Shown here: positions 9,544 through 20,590 of the stretch, in pieces
Layout of the letters: the number at the start of each line of letters is the position of its first letter
Numbering within the stretch: the stretch's first letter is position 1
NCBI GenBank assembly: GCA_902577525.1
Contig: CACGZG010000004.1
Location: 46,775-110,774, forward strand
DNA: 64,000 bases
Direction: 5' to 3'
From: an uncultured Pelagibacteraceae bacterium
GTDB taxonomy: Bacteria; Pseudomonadota; Alphaproteobacteria; Pelagibacterales; Pelagibacteraceae
Program-made: the position numbers and the translations under genes
Notes under the pieces: model-generated
Database searches by the model: none
The model's input: the letters and a program-made list of their open reading frames with translations, nothing else
What the model was told of the DNA's origin: nothing

Positions 9544-11163
9544 TTACATATTACCATACTTTGGTCCACCTCCACCTTCTGGGGTAACCCAAGTAATATT
9601 TTGTGATGGCTCTTTAATGTCACAAGTTTTACAATGAATACAATTTTGTGAGTTAATCACAAACTTTTGGACATTGTTTTCATTTTGAATCTCATAAACT
9701 CCAACTGGACAATATCTTTGAGCAGGTTCATCGAATTTTTTTAGAGTATAACTAATTGGCAAATTTGAATCTTTCAATTTTAAATGTACAGGTTGATTAT
9801 CAGCATGATTTGTACCAGTTAAATACACTGAGCTTGTTTTATCAAAAGTTATGATATTATCGGGCTTAGGATAATCAATTTTTGGCATTTCATCAGCTGG
9901 CTTTAGAGTCTCATGATCTGCGTGCTTATGTTTTAAAGTAAAAGGCAATCTGCCTCTGAATAAAATTTGATCTATTCCAGTAAAAATAATACCTAAAATA
10001 AGGCCCCAGCTAAAACTTGGTTTGACATTTCTTGCCTTATAAAGTTCTTCATAAATCCAGCTATTTTTGAACTTTTCCCCAAAAATTGATAAATCTTTGT
10101 TCAATTTAAAATGTTCATCAATAGTTTCTGCAGCTATCATGCCACTTTTCATAGCTGTGTGTGAACCCTTTATTTTAGGCATATTAAGTGTACCAGCATC
10201 ACATCCAATAAGTAATGCACCAGGCATATACATTTTTGGTAAACTCTGAAAACCACCTTCAATTAAAGCTCGCGCACCATAAGAAATTCTTTTTCCTCCC
10301 TCAATAATTTTTTTAATTGCAGGATGAGTTTTAAATCTTTGAAATTCATCAAAAGGAGATAAGTGAGGGTTTTTGTAATCTAATCCTATGACGTAACCTA
10401 AGAAAACTTGTTTATTTTCAGCATGATATATAAAACTTCCGCCATAAGTGTTGTTATCTAATGGCCAGCCAGCTGTATGCATAACCAAACCTTCCTCATG
10501 ATTTTTCTCATCTATTTCCCAAATTTCTTTAAAACCAATACCATATTGTTGAGGATCTTTACCTTTATCTAATTCAAACTTATTTATTAATTGTTTACCT
10601 AAATGACCCCTGCAGCCTTCTGCAAAAACAGTTACCTTACCTAAAAGATCAATACCAGGCTCATAACTATCTTTTTTATTTCCTTCTTTGTCTAAACCCA
10701 TGTCTTGAGTTGAAACTCCTTTAACAGAGCCGTCTTCATTGTATAATATTTCACTTGCAGGAAATCCTGGAAAAATTTCAACACCAAGCGCTTCAGCTTG
10801 TTCAGCAAGCCATCTACATAAGTTTGCAAGGCTTATAATATAATTCTTATGATTTTTTTGAACAGCTGGTAATAACCAAGTTGGCCAACTTAATGATTTA
10901 TTTTTTCCCAAAAATAAAAATTTTTCTTTAGAAACTTTAGTTTTGATTGGTGGTTTTAATTCCTTCCAACCTGGAATTAATTCATCTAGTGCTCTTGTTT
11001 CAAATACGTTTCCACTCAAAATATGAGCACCTATTTCAGATGCCTTTTCTAACAAACAAATATTTAATTCAGAATTTAATTGTTTAAGTTTAATTGCTGT
11101 AGATAATCCTGATGGACCTCCACCTACAATAACAACATCATATTCCATTGTCTCTCTGGACAT
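9544..11163 (-). CDS. Electron transfer flavoprotein-ubiquinone oxidoreductase
   Basis: FAD motif DVVIVGGGPSGLSTAIKL; C-terminal CIHCKTCDIKEPSQNITWVTPEGGGGPKYGNM ferredoxin-like end. Confidence 0.95.
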   Translation of the reverse strand: MSRETMEYDVVIVGGGPSGLSTAIKLKQLNSELNICLLEKASEIGAHILSGNVFETRALDELIPGWKELKPPIKTKVSKEKFLFLGKNKSLSWPTWLLPAVQKNHKNYIISLANLCRWLAEQAEALGVEIFPGFPASEILYNEDGSVKGVSTQDMGLDKEGNKKDSYEPGIDLLGKVTVFAEGCRGHLGKQLINKFELDKGKDPQQYGIGFKEIWEIDEKNHEEGLVMHTAGWPLDNNTYGGSFIYHAENKQVFLGYVIGLDYKNPHLSPFDEFQRFKTHPAIKKIIEGGKRISYGARALIEGGFQSLPKMYMPGALLIGCDAGTLNMPKIKGSHTAMKSGMIAAETIDEHFKLNKDLSIFGEKFKNSWIYEELYKARNVKPSFSWGLILGIIFTGIDQILFRGRLPFTLKHKHADHETLKPADEMPKIDYPKPDNIITFDKTSSVYLTGTNHADNQPVHLKLKDSNLPISYTLKKFDEPAQRYCPVGVYEIQNENNVQKFVINSQNCIHCKTCDIKEPSQNITWVTPEGGGGPKYGNM

Positions 11164-11186
11164 ATCTTAATTTTTTACAGATTATA

Positions 11187-12140
11187 TTATTTTTGTATAG
11201 TGTTTAATTTGTTCAATTCGTCTAAGAACTGAGGAACTGCTTCAAAAAGGTCAGCTTCAAGACCATAATCTGCTACACTGAAGATTGGAGCCTCACCGTC
11301 CTTATTGATTGCAACTATAACTTTACTTTCTTTCATTCCAGCCAAATGTTGAATAGCTCCTGAGATACCAACAGCAATGTATAAATCAGGAACAACAACT
11401 TTACCCGTTTGACCAACTTGATGATCATTACTTATATATCCAGCATCAACTGCTGCTCTTGATGCCCCAATTGCGGCATTTAATTTATCAGCTAAAGAAG
11501 TAATCAATTTAAAATTATCACCACTTTGCATTCCTCTTCCACCTGAGACTACTACCCTAGCAGTACCAAGTTCTGGTCTATCTGATTTCACTTCCTCTCT
11601 TTTAATAAATTTTGTTTTAGCAAACTCCTCACTCGGCGAAACTTTTTCAATAGGCGCTGATCCTCCTGAGCTTTCACAAGCTTCAAAAGATGTAGGTCTT
11701 ATAGTTACACATTTTTTTGCATCTTTACTTTTTACAGTAGCAAAAGCATTTCCAGCATAAATTGGTCTCAAAAAAGTATCAGTTGTAATAACTTTAATTA
11801 TATCACTAATTTGAGATGTATCTAAAGCAGCAGCAACTCTAGGCATAAGATTTTTACCAAAAGTGTTCGCTGAGCTTATAATATGAGAATAGTTAGCAGC
11901 TAATTTTACAATCACTGGTGCAAAATTTTCAGCTACAAAATTTTCATAATGAGCAGCATCAACTTGAATAACTTTTTTAATTAAAGGCAATTCTGAAAGC
12001 GCTTTTGCAGCTTCATCACAATTGTGTCCAATTATTACCCCATGTACATCAGTATCAATTTTAGAGGCTGCTGTGCTTGCATTAAGTGTAAATGGCTTTA
12101 ACTCTTTATTGTTATGTTCTGCAATCAATAAAACTGACAT
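11187..12140 (-). CDS. etfA: Electron transfer flavoprotein alpha subunit
   Basis: VVSGGRGMQSGDNFKLITSLADKLNAAIGASRAAVDAGYISNDHQVGQTGKVVVPDLYIAVGISGAIQHLAGM. Confidence 0.96.
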   Translation of the reverse strand: MSVLLIAEHNNKELKPFTLNASTAASKIDTDVHGVIIGHNCDEAAKALSELPLIKKVIQVDAAHYENFVAENFAPVIVKLAANYSHIISSANTFGKNLMPRVAAALDTSQISDIIKVITTDTFLRPIYAGNAFATVKSKDAKKCVTIRPTSFEACESSGGSAPIEKVSPSEEFAKTKFIKREEVKSDRPELGTARVVVSGGRGMQSGDNFKLITSLADKLNAAIGASRAAVDAGYISNDHQVGQTGKVVVPDLYIAVGISGAIQHLAGMKESKVIVAINKDGEAPIFSVADYGLEADLFEAVPQFLDELNKLNTIQK

Positions 12141-12892
12141 TATATTACTTTAGCCTCATTTTTTAATTTTTGAACCAACTCAGCAACACTTGAAACTTTA
12201 ATTCCAGCTTTTCTTTTAGGTGGTTCTTCAACTTTAATTTGTTCGATTCTTGACGATATATCTACTCCTAAATCTGACGCATTTAATTGTTCAATAGGTT
12301 TTTTCTTAGCTTTCATTATATTTGGTAAGGAAGCATATCTCGGTTCATTTAATCTCAAATCACAGGTGACTATTGCTGGAACGTTAATTTCAATTGTTTC
12401 CAATCCTTCATCTATTTCTCTAGTAACTTCTAACTTACCATCTTTAATTTCAATTTTTGAAGCAAAAGTAGCTTGAGGCCAATCAAGTAGTGCACTTAAC
12501 ATTTGACCTGTTTGATTACAGTCATCATCAATTGCTTGTTTACCCATAAAAACTAAGTCTGGTTTTTCTTTTTCAACAATTTTCTGTAATAATTTTGAGA
12601 CTGCAAGTGGTTCGATAATACCATCTGTTTTAACAAGTATCCCCCTGTCTGCCCCAACCGCTAAAGCTTTTCGAACGGTTTCTTGTGCTTTCTCCTCACC
12701 AATACTTACTGCGATTACTTCAGTTGCTTTACCAGATTCTTTAATTTTAACTGCCTCTTCAATTGCATTATCATCTGGTGGATTAGTAGACATTTTTACA
12801 TTTTCAGTAACTACACCAGAATTATCTTCTTTGACTCTTATTTGAACATTGTAATCAATTACTCTTTTTACTGCGACTAAAATTTTCATCAA
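12140..12892 (-). CDS. etfB: Electron transfer flavoprotein beta subunit
   Basis: [36 protein letters not shown]; overlaps etfA. Confidence 0.96.
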   Translation of the reverse strand: MMKILVAVKRVIDYNVQIRVKEDNSGVVTENVKMSTNPPDDNAIEEAVKIKESGKATEVIAVSIGEEKAQETVRKALAVGADRGILVKTDGIIEPLAVSKLLQKIVEKEKPDLVFMGKQAIDDDCNQTGQMLSALLDWPQATFASKIEIKDGKLEVTREIDEGLETIEINVPAIVTCDLRLNEPRYASLPNIMKAKKKPIEQLNASDLGVDISSRIEQIKVEEPPKRKAGIKVSSVAELVQKLKNEAKVI

Positions 12893-15321
12893 GCTCTCAA
12901 TAATTTATTTTCAGCATCATAAGGACTTTCGTCCAATATTGTAGCTTCATACATCTTGCCTAAAATATCAACCTTAAGTTTTTCTCCTACATTAGCTAAA
13001 TCTGGTTTTACCATCGCAAGCGCAATGGACTTATCTAATCTAAAACCGTATTCACCGCCTGTGGCTCTTCCAACAACTTTATCATCTTTATAAATTGGAT
13101 TATTCCCTAATACATCCGAGTCAGTTGTGTTATGAACTTCAAGAGTGACTAATTTGTTATCGAAACCTTTTTCTCTCCACTTATTTAATGCCTCAAGACC
13201 TATGAAATTACCTTTATTAGGATGAACAAATCTATCTAAGCCTGACTCGTATGGGGAGTATTCAATCGAAAGTTCTGTTCCTACTAATTTGTAAGACTTT
13301 TCAATTCTTAAACTATTCATAGCTCTTATTCCAAAAGGTTTTAATCCTAAATCTTTTCCTGCCTCCATTAATTTATCAAAAATATGATTTTGATATTCGA
13401 TCGGATGATGTAATTCCCAACCAAGTTCTCCAACAAAATTTACTCTCATTGCATTTACAGGTGCATACCCTACATTGACATTTTTAGCCGTTAACCATTT
13501 AAAGTTTTCATTTGAAAAATCATCTGTTGACACTTTTTGCATTAATTGTCTTGCTTTAGGACCAGCTACTACAAGTACTCCTGTACTGTTAGTTAAATCT
13601 TCAAAAATAACAGATCCATCAGTGGGCATCCATTTTTGGATCCAATCATGGTCTAATCTTAAATTCGCACCCGCAGATACTAAGTAATAACTATTTTCAG
13701 CCTCTTTCATAATTGTAAATTCTGAGTGAACTCCACCTTTTGTATTTAACGCATGACATAGGTTTATTCTGCCAACCTTTTTTGGAAGTTTGTTAGCTAC
13801 AAGATAGTCTAAAAATTCTTCAGCTTTAGGACCTTTAATTCTACATTTTGCAAATGCAGTCATATCAAGCAAACCAACATTTTCTTTTACATTTTGACAC
13901 TCCTTTTTAATTGCATCAAACCACTTTGATCTTCTGAATGACCAATCATCTTTTTGTTCCATGCCATCTGTTGCAAAAAAGTTTGGTCTTTCCCAGCCAA
14001 ACTTTTGACCAAACACTGCGCCTAAATCTTTCATTCTTTCATAACAAGGAGATGTTCTTAATGGTCTTGCAGCTGGTCTTTCTTCGTCGGGATAATGAAC
14101 AATAAAAACATGGCTATAAGCCTCCTCGTTTTTAGCTTTTAAATAAGATTTTGTAGCATAATTTCCATAACGTCTTGGTTCTACACCAAGCATATCAATT
14201 GTTGGTTCCCCATCAACAATCCACTCTGCTAATTGCCAACCTGCTCCTCCAGCAGCAGTAATACCAAAACTATGTCCTTCGTTAATCCAAAAATTTTTTA
14301 GTCCCCATGCAGGTCCAACAATTGGATTTCCATCTGGAGTATAACAAATCGCTCCATTGTAAACTTTTTTAACTCCGACTTCGCCGAAAGCTGGGACTCT
14401 ATGAATTGCTCCTTCAATATGTGGTGCTAAACGATCTAGATCCTCTTGAAATAGTTCATATTCAGAATCTTTTGACGGTCCCTCAACATAACAAGCTGGG
14501 GCCCCATCCTCATATGGACCTAAAATTAAACCTCCTGCTTCCTCTCTCATATACCATCTGCTATCACTATCTCTAAGCACACCCATCTCAGGAAGTCCTT
14601 CTTTTTTTCTTTTTTGAATTTCAGGATGTGGCTCAGTTACAATGTACTGATGCTCAACAGGTATAACTGGAATATCCAACCCAACCATTTCCCCAGTCTG
14701 TCTAGCAAAATTTCCTGAACAAGAAATGATATGTTCACACTCTATTGAACCTTTGTCGGTTTCAACTATCCAGCCTTCTTTAGTTTGTCTCATTGATAAA
14801 ACAGTAGTATTTCTATAAATCTCAGCTCCTCTATTTCTTGCACCTGTTGCAAGAGCTTGTGTTAAATCAGCAGGTTGAATATACCCATCTTCAGGATGTT
14901 GAATTGCACCAACTAAATCATCAGTATGACAGAGTGGCCAAATTTCTTTTACTTGTTGTGGAGTTAAAAATTTCACATCAACACCAATAGTTTTTGCCAC
15001 TCCTGCATATTGATGATACTCATCCATTCTATCTTTAGTACTTGCTAGACGAATATTTGATACAACACTAAAGCCTACATTTTTTCCTGTTTCCTCTTCT
15101 AGTTTTTTATAAAGATTAACTGCATACTTATGAAGTTGCCCCACAGAATAACTCATATTAAAGAGTGGTAATAGTCCAGCAGCATGCCAGGTTGAACCAG
15201 AGGTTAATTCTTTTCTTTCAACTAAAACAACATCTGACCATCCTTTTTTTGCTAAGTGATAAAGCGCACTTACACCAACTACACCACCACCAACAACTAC
15301 TACTTTTGTTTTAGTTTTCAT
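12889..15321 (-). CDS. Sarcosine/dimethylglycine dehydrogenase-like FAD oxidoreductase with C-terminal GcvT domain
   Basis: 810 aa; [46 protein letters not shown]; GcvT-like second half; tightly coupled to etfBA. Confidence 0.88.
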   Translation of the reverse strand: MKTKTKVVVVGGGVVGVSALYHLAKKGWSDVVLVERKELTSGSTWHAAGLLPLFNMSYSVGQLHKYAVNLYKKLEEETGKNVGFSVVSNIRLASTKDRMDEYHQYAGVAKTIGVDVKFLTPQQVKEIWPLCHTDDLVGAIQHPEDGYIQPADLTQALATGARNRGAEIYRNTTVLSMRQTKEGWIVETDKGSIECEHIISCSGNFARQTGEMVGLDIPVIPVEHQYIVTEPHPEIQKRKKEGLPEMGVLRDSDSRWYMREEAGGLILGPYEDGAPACYVEGPSKDSEYELFQEDLDRLAPHIEGAIHRVPAFGEVGVKKVYNGAICYTPDGNPIVGPAWGLKNFWINEGHSFGITAAGGAGWQLAEWIVDGEPTIDMLGVEPRRYGNYATKSYLKAKNEEAYSHVFIVHYPDEERPAARPLRTSPCYERMKDLGAVFGQKFGWERPNFFATDGMEQKDDWSFRRSKWFDAIKKECQNVKENVGLLDMTAFAKCRIKGPKAEEFLDYLVANKLPKKVGRINLCHALNTKGGVHSEFTIMKEAENSYYLVSAGANLRLDHDWIQKWMPTDGSVIFEDLTNSTGVLVVAGPKARQLMQKVSTDDFSNENFKWLTAKNVNVGYAPVNAMRVNFVGELGWELHHPIEYQNHIFDKLMEAGKDLGLKPFGIRAMNSLRIEKSYKLVGTELSIEYSPYESGLDRFVHPNKGNFIGLEALNKWREKGFDNKLVTLEVHNTTDSDVLGNNPIYKDDKVVGRATGGEYGFRLDKSIALAMVKPDLANVGEKLKVDILGKMYEATILDESPYDAENKLLRA

Positions 15322-15377
15322 TAAATGATTCCTACTAAATTTTTATTCATTGCGAAACAAAATTGTATTATGAATGA

Positions 15378-15878
15378 TCAGATTGAACTTCCCAATGGAA
15401 TTGGACTAGAGACCATTGTCGTTAACCAGCAGTCTTTTAAAGGCCCGTCCATAGTATATTTTTCCACCTGCCAGTTAAATTTATGATAAATTTTTTCTTT
15501 ATCTAAAATAATAACCTCAAATTGAGCCCATTTGTCACTACTTCCTATTTCAGTAATTGTATGACTTAAATGGTTTAAAAGCATTTGATAAGATCTTCCT
15601 TTTATCATCATCTTGAAATTTGGTAATGGACCTGTGTTTTTTTTATTATCAGGATGCGCAAAACTCCATGTTTGCTCAATCCCTCTATCTTTAAACTGAT
15701 CATCATTATTCATCAATCCAGTAAGTTGGATTTGGACAACCTCTTTTGGTTTAATTGAATTACTCGGTTTAATTAAATCAGCCTTTAATGCGGTAGAATA
15801 TAAAAAATAAAATAAGATTAAACTAAACGTTAAGAGCAGTTTTTTTAACGTCATTGAGAAAATGTTTTCTTTTTTCAT
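15378..15878 (-). CDS. Exported DUF4864-like protein
   Basis: Signal-like N-terminus; IEQTWSFAHPDNKKNTGPLPNFKMMIKGRSYQMLLNH. Confidence 0.5.
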   Translation of the reverse strand: MKKENIFSMTLKKLLLTFSLILFYFLYSTALKADLIKPSNSIKPKEVVQIQLTGLMNNDDQFKDRGIEQTWSFAHPDNKKNTGPLPNFKMMIKGRSYQMLLNHLSHTITEIGSSDKWAQFEVIILDKEKIYHKFNWQVEKYTMDGPLKDCWLTTMVSSPIPLGSSI

Positions 15879-16392
15879 TACTCACAAATGGTACAGCAAA
15901 ATATCTTCTGTAATTGATATTATAAATGCCGCACATATGGAAAACTCCCCTTTTTAATCTTCTTATTGGTAAATTCAAAAAGAACGTTGTAATTGCCAAC
16001 CTAGGAGAACCATAGGTACAAAAGATAATTGCTTTTTTATCTCTAAGATTTCCAATTGGATAACCATAGTTACCCCATAATTGTTTAAACCTAAAAGCCC
16101 AGGGTGGAGCTAAAACTTTGTCTATCCAGCCTTCCACTATTGCAGGCATTCTAAAATTCCAAATAGGTGCAATTAGAACTATGATATCAGAAGCTTCAAT
16201 TCTTTTTCTATGATTTAAAACAACTGCATCTGGCTCTTCTCCTGCAAAAACTGGGTCGAATTTTTCTTTATAAAGATCAACAATATCAACTTCATTCCCT
16301 TTTTCTTTAGAGGTCTTTATGAATGTGTCTCTTATTGCTGCATTAAATGATTTGTCATCATAGTGTCCATATATAAGAAATATTTTTTTCAT
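15823..16392 (-). CDS. NAD(P)H quinone oxidoreductase / flavodoxin-fold protein
   Basis: KIFLIYGHYDDKSFNAAIRD; IVLIAPIWNFRMPAIVEGWIDKVLAPPWAF. Confidence 0.78.
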   Translation of the reverse strand: MKKIFLIYGHYDDKSFNAAIRDTFIKTSKEKGNEVDIVDLYKEKFDPVFAGEEPDAVVLNHRKRIEASDIIVLIAPIWNFRMPAIVEGWIDKVLAPPWAFRFKQLWGNYGYPIGNLRDKKAIIFCTYGSPRLAITTFFLNLPIRRLKRGVFHMCGIYNINYRRYFAVPFVSNEKRKHFLNDVKKTALNV

Positions 16393-16827
16393 CTAATCTT
16401 GTAAAACTGGAAATGCCTGTCTTATTTTTAAAAAATGTTTCTGATATTCCATTTTAGTACATCTATCCTCAACATATTCTATGTTATTTTCTTTTACTAA
16501 TTTTTTTGCTTCTTCATTTTTAATACCTAATTGTAACCACAAAACTTTAGCATTTATTGTAACTGTGTCTTTTGCAATCTCTAAAGCTTCATTAGATGGT
16601 CTAAAAACATCAACAATATCTACCCCATCTTTTATATCTGTTATTTTTTCGTAAATTTCCTCACCTAAAATTTTTTGACCCTTGGCTTTTGGATTAACAG
16701 GATAAACTTTAAAACCATATTTCTGCATATATTTCATAACAATAGTTGATGCTTTAGTTGGATTGTTACTAACTCCTATCATTGCGATCGATTTATATTT
16801 AGATAGAATTTCTTTAATATCACTCAT
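16393..16827 (-). CDS. CoA-binding domain protein (YccU-like)
   Basis: YKSIAMIGVSNNPTKASTIVMKYMQKYGFKVYPVNPKAKGQKILGEEIY. Confidence 0.85.
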   Translation of the reverse strand: MSDIKEILSKYKSIAMIGVSNNPTKASTIVMKYMQKYGFKVYPVNPKAKGQKILGEEIYEKITDIKDGVDIVDVFRPSNEALEIAKDTVTINAKVLWLQLGIKNEEAKKLVKENNIEYVEDRCTKMEYQKHFLKIRQAFPVLQD

Positions 16828-17009
16828 TGTTTATTCTTAATTTTATTCTCACAGAAAATTTTAGCTTCCTCTAATGACATAGGTTTATCAAGTTTTTGAC
16901 TACCCGCAATGCATGCATCTATTGCTCTTTTTTGATTATGATCCCTAAAATTATAAATAATAAGTAATCCAATAATTATAAAGATTATAATTATTATATT
17001 TTTTTTCAT
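16824..17009 (-). CDS. Small single-TM hypothetical protein
   Basis: 61 aa; N-terminal hydrophobic helix; 4-nt overlap with neighbour. Confidence 0.5.
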   Translation of the reverse strand: MKKNIIIIIFIIIGLLIIYNFRDHNQKRAIDACIAGSQKLDKPMSLEEAKIFCENKIKNKQ

Positions 17010-17782
17010 TATTTATTTTTCCATTTAGGTTTTCTTTTTTCTAAAAATGCTGAAATGCCCTCTTTTGCATCCATTGCCATCATATTTATTGTCATCATTT
17101 TACTGGTATACGAGTAAGCTTTTTTCAAAGGCATCTCTAGCTGTTTATAAAAAGTCTGCTTACCAATTTTAATTGTAAGATTAGATTTTGAAGCAATTTT
17201 CTTTGCAACTTTTAAAACTTCTGTGTTTAATTTTGATTTCGAAAAACAATCATTAATCAATCCAATTTCTTTTGCATAATTAGCTTTAATTGGTTCTCCC
17301 GTTAACAACATTTTCATCATAGGTTTTCTATTAATTTTTCTACTTACTGCTACCATTGGTGTACTGCAGAATAATCCAATATTTACTCCTGGTGTAGCAA
17401 ACAATGCATCTTTTGTGCTAAATGCCAAATCACAACTTGCAACTAACTGACAACCAGCTGCATATGCTGCTCCATGAACTTTCGCAATAACTGGTTTTTT
17501 TCCTTCAACAATTTGTATCATCAATTTAGAGCATAAATTAAACAATTTTTGATACCTGTTCTTTACTTTCAATTTTTTTACTTCTCTCAAATTATGTCCA
17601 GCACTAAAACCTTTGCCAGCTCCTTCCAGAATAATCACTTTTGTTCTTTTTTCTTTATCAAGCTTTTGAAAAACTCTAATCAAATCATTTAAATTTTTAT
17701 AAGATAAAGAATTGTAGGTTTTGGGTTCATTGATTGTGACAATTGAAACCCCACTTTGTAAATTTTTAACTTTAATATTCAT
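17009..17782 (-). CDS. Enoyl-CoA hydratase/isomerase family
   Basis: GAGKGFSAGHNLREVK; KVHGAAYAAGCQLVASCDLAFST. Confidence 0.92.
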   Translation of the reverse strand: MNIKVKNLQSGVSIVTINEPKTYNSLSYKNLNDLIRVFQKLDKEKRTKVIILEGAGKGFSAGHNLREVKKLKVKNRYQKLFNLCSKLMIQIVEGKKPVIAKVHGAAYAAGCQLVASCDLAFSTKDALFATPGVNIGLFCSTPMVAVSRKINRKPMMKMLLTGEPIKANYAKEIGLINDCFSKSKLNTEVLKVAKKIASKSNLTIKIGKQTFYKQLEMPLKKAYSYTSKMMTINMMAMDAKEGISAFLEKRKPKWKNK

Positions 17783-17790
17783 CGAAAGTT

Positions 17791-18165
17791 TTATTTAAGC
17801 TTACCTTCTTCTCTCATCTTGGCTCTGATTTTAGTAGCTGAAATTTTCTGTATTTCATCAGACAATACTATCTCTTCGATTTTGTACCCTACTCCTCTTC
17901 CATAACAAATATTTGTAATGTTAGGAACTAATATAATTTTAAAGCGACCTTCAAAATCTGGGTTAAGTCTTTCCTCAATATTCTTCTTAACAGTTTCAAA
18001 GTCAAAAGGATTATCATCTACTCCTTGGACATCTCTTATTTGAATACAAACTTGGCCTGTTTTTTTTATTATCTCTTTAAATAAAGTATAATGACCATCA
18101 TGAAATGGTTGCCATCTTCCTAACATTTGTGCAGTTGGTTTTTTATTGTCCCATTTATAAGCCAT
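17791..18165 (-). CDS. Cytidylyltransferase/adenylyltransferase-like protein
   Basis: MLGRWQPFHDGHYTLFKEII (HxGH-like motif); ISATKIRAKMREEGK (ISxTxxR). Confidence 0.72.
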   Translation of the reverse strand: MAYKWDNKKPTAQMLGRWQPFHDGHYTLFKEIIKKTGQVCIQIRDVQGVDDNPFDFETVKKNIEERLNPDFEGRFKIILVPNITNICYGRGVGYKIEEIVLSDEIQKISATKIRAKMREEGKLK

Positions 18166-18572
18166 TATTTTATCTCCTTGTATATTTTGGGTGCCCAGTT
18201 TTTAGCATCTTGTGTTGTAACATGAAAGTCATAGTTATCAGGTTTAACAAACATCTTATTTGTATCATCAAACCTTCCTTCTTTTATTGTGTCCATCCAA
18301 ACTACATAATCTGCCGGAAACAAACTTCTCGCCTCTGGTGTTGGGCAGATAAAATCTGCAACAACATAACTTCCATCCTCTCTCATGTTTAAAGCGAAAT
18401 CTGCCATCCTTTTTGCTTGTCTTTTTCTTCCCTCCTCAGAAAAATCCCAATCATTCGCTTCTTTTCTTACTTCATCAGCATTTAATCTTTTTGCTTTCAG
18501 CATTGGACCTAATTCATTTGCAAGAGTAGTTTTACCTGATCCAGGTAGTCCCATTATTAAAATTATTTTCAT
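18165..18572 (-). CDS. APS kinase-like (CysC-like) P-loop kinase
   Basis: MKIILIMGLPGSGKTTLANEL; LNADEVRKEANDWDFSEEGRKRQAKRMADFA; VADFICPTPEAR. Confidence 0.75.
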   Translation of the reverse strand: MKIILIMGLPGSGKTTLANELGPMLKAKRLNADEVRKEANDWDFSEEGRKRQAKRMADFALNMREDGSYVVADFICPTPEARSLFPADYVVWMDTIKEGRFDDTNKMFVKPDNYDFHVTTQDAKNWAPKIYKEIK

Positions 18573-19795
18573 AATAAACTATTTGCTATCCATTTGTGAA
18601 ATTGATGAGTTGGTTGATCCATGACTGGTGAAAAATTTCCACCATTATAAACAGGTGAATTTCTCCCTTCTTGCATTCCTTCTATAGCACTGACATCTTC
18701 CAACATAACATCTTTCCAAAATCTTGCATTTTCTTTTCTCAATTCTTTGAATTCTTCACCATTAGCGCTTTCATTACCAACATAATACATTTGCATGTGT
18801 TCTTTAGTTTTATCAATCGTAATTGGTTCCAACCAAAAAATATAAAAATGATCTATGTGCAAACCTATCATCACATTAGGAAATAAAGCTATATATTCTG
18901 AATTTTTAAGCATATTTTTATCCCAGTTAGGAAAATTTTTAAATTTTTTGTTACCTTTAATTAATTGTTCATATTTTTTACTTCCTTGGCCAGCAAATCT
19001 ATTAGGTAAACTTTGTATATGATAATGATCATCTATATTTGAAACCTTATTAAGCTCTGGATGTATTGTAGGTAAATGATAACTTTCACAATAATTTTCT
19101 ATAGCAAATTTCCAATTACATTTTACATCTAAATCAAAATAACCATAATCATTTGAGTGAATGATAGAGTTTTGATCATCATCAGTAATAAATTTTTCCC
19201 ATCTTTGCTTAAGTGGTTTTATGTAATCATCAAAATTAATTTCATTTGAGTTGATATTCACAAATATAACATCCATCCAAATTCTAGTTCTCACTTCTTT
19301 TAAATTACTTTTTGTTTTATCAAATTTTTCAGATTGATGTTTGTTTAGTCCTCCGATATGAGGAGTTGCCACAAGATTACCTGTAAAATCATAAGACCAG
19401 GAATGATATGGACATCTGATAACATTTTTCAAATTGCAGCTATTATCTAATAGTTTAAATCCTCTGTGGCTGCATACATTGTGAAAAACCCGAATTTTTT
19501 TTTTCTTGTCCCTAATCATTATCAAAGGAATTCCTAGTAGATTGTAAGGTTTAGCATCTCCAGGATTTGGTATTGAACTCCCGACACCAATAACAGTCCA
19601 TTTATTAAAAAAAATCTTCTCTCTCTCAAAGATAAAATAATCTTTATTATTATAACATTCATTTGGTAGACCATTGGCCATTTCTATTGGCTTGTCTACA
19701 TTATGAAGTTTTTCAATATTAAGTATTTCCGATAAGGGTAAATTTTTACGATTCTGGTTCACAAAAAAAATTATCATGGGCATATATTTTGGCAA
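18569..19795 (-). CDS. Rieske 2Fe-2S ring-hydroxylating-type oxygenase alpha subunit
   Basis: CSHRGFKLLDNSCNLKNVIRCPYHSWSYD Rieske motif; ENYCESYHLPTIHPEL catalytic Fe site; real start may be downstream. Confidence 0.9.
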   Translation of the reverse strand: MPKYMPMIIFFVNQNRKNLPLSEILNIEKLHNVDKPIEMANGLPNECYNNKDYFIFEREKIFFNKWTVIGVGSSIPNPGDAKPYNLLGIPLIMIRDKKKKIRVFHNVCSHRGFKLLDNSCNLKNVIRCPYHSWSYDFTGNLVATPHIGGLNKHQSEKFDKTKSNLKEVRTRIWMDVIFVNINSNEINFDDYIKPLKQRWEKFITDDDQNSIIHSNDYGYFDLDVKCNWKFAIENYCESYHLPTIHPELNKVSNIDDHYHIQSLPNRFAGQGSKKYEQLIKGNKKFKNFPNWDKNMLKNSEYIALFPNVMIGLHIDHFYIFWLEPITIDKTKEHMQMYYVGNESANGEEFKELRKENARFWKDVMLEDVSAIEGMQEGRNSPVYNGGNFSPVMDQPTHQFHKWIANSLL

Positions 19796-19816
19796 CTAAT
19801 TTCGCCGCATAGATAT

Positions 19817-20590
19817 ATGAATTTCTTTGACAGCTTTTTTAAAAAATATAATGATAAAGATATGAAATTTTCTTTAGAAATTGGGCCACAAACTGATCTT
19901 GATACAGTCCCACCGGTAAGTGATGTATATATCACAATGCTGCCAGGTGGAGATTATAAAGAGACCGCTCAACAGGCAGTTGAGTTAGTTAAAAAGGGGT
20001 TCAACCCAGTGCCTCATTTTCCAGCAAGATCAATGCAGGATGAAAAACAGCTTAAAGATTATGTTTCTAGATGTAAAGACGGAGGTGTTAAACAAGTTTT
20101 AATAATCGGTGGTGGAAGAGAACCAATGGGAAAATTTGATAGTTCTTTTCAACTTTTAGAGACTGGTTATTTTGAGAGGATGACAATAGGAATTGCTGGA
20201 CACCCAGAGGGGAGTCCTGATATATCCGACTCAGATTTAGAAAAAGCTATGATTGATAAAAAGCCTTATGCTGACTATATAGTAACTCAATGGTTATTAG
20301 ATCACCAGCCAATTATAGATTTTATCTCTAAACAAAGCGTGCCAGTGCATGTAGGAATTACTGGGCCTCTTAAGATATCAAGCTTAATTAAATTTGCTAA
20401 TATTGTAGGAGCAAAAAATTCCATTAACTTTCTTAAATCTAATTTTACTAAGGCGTTAGATTTATTGAAACCTAAAGACCCTAATGATTTAATTGGGAAA
20501 GTTAAATCGCATACTGATTTCTTCCACATTTATACATTCGGCGGCTTGAAGGAAACTAACAAGTGGTTGAAGGAGAATGGTTATGTCTAA
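19817..20590 (+). CDS. Methylenetetrahydrofolate reductase-like protein
   Basis: FSLEIGPQTDLDTVPPVSDVYITMLPGGDYKETAQQAVELVKKGFNPVPHFPARSM; MTIGIAGHPEGSPDI. Confidence 0.82.
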   Translation: MNFFDSFFKKYNDKDMKFSLEIGPQTDLDTVPPVSDVYITMLPGGDYKETAQQAVELVKKGFNPVPHFPARSMQDEKQLKDYVSRCKDGGVKQVLIIGGGREPMGKFDSSFQLLETGYFERMTIGIAGHPEGSPDISDSDLEKAMIDKKPYADYIVTQWLLDHQPIIDFISKQSVPVHVGITGPLKISSLIKFANIVGAKNSINFLKSNFTKALDLLKPKDPNDLIGKVKSHTDFFHIYTFGGLKETNKWLKENGYV

